A DNA stretch of 7,800 bases from Chloroflexota bacterium (lineage in GTDB: Bacteria; Chloroflexota; Anaerolineae; Fen-1058): contig JACRBO010000639.1 in the NCBI GenBank assembly GCA_016219235.1, forward strand, positions 1-7,800, read 5' to 3'. The notes beneath the pieces are model-generated. The model did no database searches, had not been told where the DNA came from, and saw only the letters and a program-made list of their open reading frames with translations. The translations under genes were made by a program, and so were the position numbers. Positions 7,525-7,800 of this stretch are shown here, piece after piece. The first letter of the stretch is position 1; each line of letters begins with the position of its first letter.

Positions 7525-7800
7525 TCACTTGACCGCGCCTTCCGTAATACCGCTGATGACGTTCCGCTGCATAATCAGGTAGAAAAGGATGATGGGGGTA
7601 ATGGATAGCACCAGGCCCGCCATGGCTAAGCCGTAATTCGAGGTGTACTGACCAAAGAAGGAATACGTGGACAGGGGCAAGGTCCGGTCGTTCAAAAACA
7701 GCACCAACGACGGTAACAAGAAGTCGTTCCAGATCCACAAAGTATTCAGAATGGCAATGGTCGCCGTAATGGGTTTGAGCATCGGAAAAACGATGTACCA
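7525..7800 (-). CDS. Carbohydrate ABC transporter permease (MalG-like), C-terminal part; N-terminus beyond the right edge
   Basis: The last 91 residues of a permease read from 7800 down to TGA at 7527-7525. The first visible residues (WYIVFPMLKP) match the end of the EAA loop, whose conserved I-x-x-P contacts the ATPase in binding-protein-dependent importers. Next come a membrane segment with the typical WIWNDFLLPSLVL run, a loop with LPLSTYSFFGQY, a final helix (GLVLSITPIILFYLIMQRN) and the ending ISGITEGAVK, which is characteristic of MalG-type (CUT1 family) sugar permeases. It would act in the cytoplasmic membrane with a partner permease, an ATPase and a sugar-binding protein, presumably encoded to the right. 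The sugar cannot be told from this fragment. It is the 3' end of a leftward gene converging on mutS2, and no hairpin terminator is seen in the 13-bp gap. Confidence 0.9.
   Translation of the reverse strand, partial: WYIVFPMLKPITATIAILNTLWIWNDFLLPSLVLFLNDRTLPLSTYSFFGQYTSNYGLAMAGLVLSITPIILFYLIMQRNVISGITEGAVK

Noticed and set aside
7079..7738. A 219-codon minus-strand frame overlapping the end of mutS2 and the permease gene
   Set aside because: It is antisense to the Smr domain of mutS2 and out of frame with the permease, both of which are clearly real; its translation is rich in Arg/Ser/Pro with no family motif.

Overview
The window looks like ordinary bacterial chromosome, most likely from the phylum Chloroflexota (Anaerolineae/Caldilineae-like). 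I infer this from the Thr/Ser/Pro-rich linker after a membrane anchor in the first protein and from the general character of the MutS2, transketolase and carbohydrate-permease proteins. I could not run a homology search, so the placement is tentative. There are five protein-coding genes, two of them cut by the window edges. I see no RNA gene, insertion sequence or CRISPR array.

Layout from left to right. (1) Positions 1-2057, minus strand: a large open frame that runs off the left edge (685 codons visible). It encodes an exported or membrane-anchored protein with three FG-GAP/EF-hand-like Asp-rich loops and a TPR-like helical segment; its function is unknown. (2) Positions 2178-4241, minus strand: a complete transketolase (tkt), followed by a clear intrinsic terminator at 2114-2153 that separates it from gene 1. 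(3) Positions 4242-4429: a divergent promoter region, with a TATAAT box reading left into tkt and an extended -10 (TGTTATACT) reading right into cvpA. (4) Positions 4430-4978, plus strand: a CvpA-family four-helix membrane protein, followed by an intrinsic terminator at 5001-5035. (5) Positions 5044-5140: a striking palindrome of six TTGGARG-type heptads facing six complementary heptads, ending just before the mutS2 ribosome-binding site. (6) Positions 5154-7511, plus strand: a complete MutS2 with clamp, ATPase, coiled-coil, KOW-like and Smr nuclease parts. (7) Positions 7525-7800, minus strand: the C-terminus of a MalG-type sugar ABC transporter permease, which starts beyond the right edge and converges on mutS2 with only 13 bp between the stop codons.

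The genes belong to unrelated jobs: pentose phosphate metabolism (tkt), membrane/envelope (cvpA), DNA or ribosome quality control (mutS2) and sugar import (permease). cvpA near mutS2 is a known neighbourhood in other bacteria. Here, however, a terminator and a long hairpin lie between them, so they may not be a simple two-gene operon.

I found no convincing new multi-gene system. The two most unusual signals are non-coding: the heptad palindrome before mutS2, and a strong excess of the palindrome CGATCG from about 2350 to 7155 (25 by hand count, in all three reading frames of mutS2). CGATCG is nearly absent from the left-hand gene, which suggests a different sequence history for that gene.
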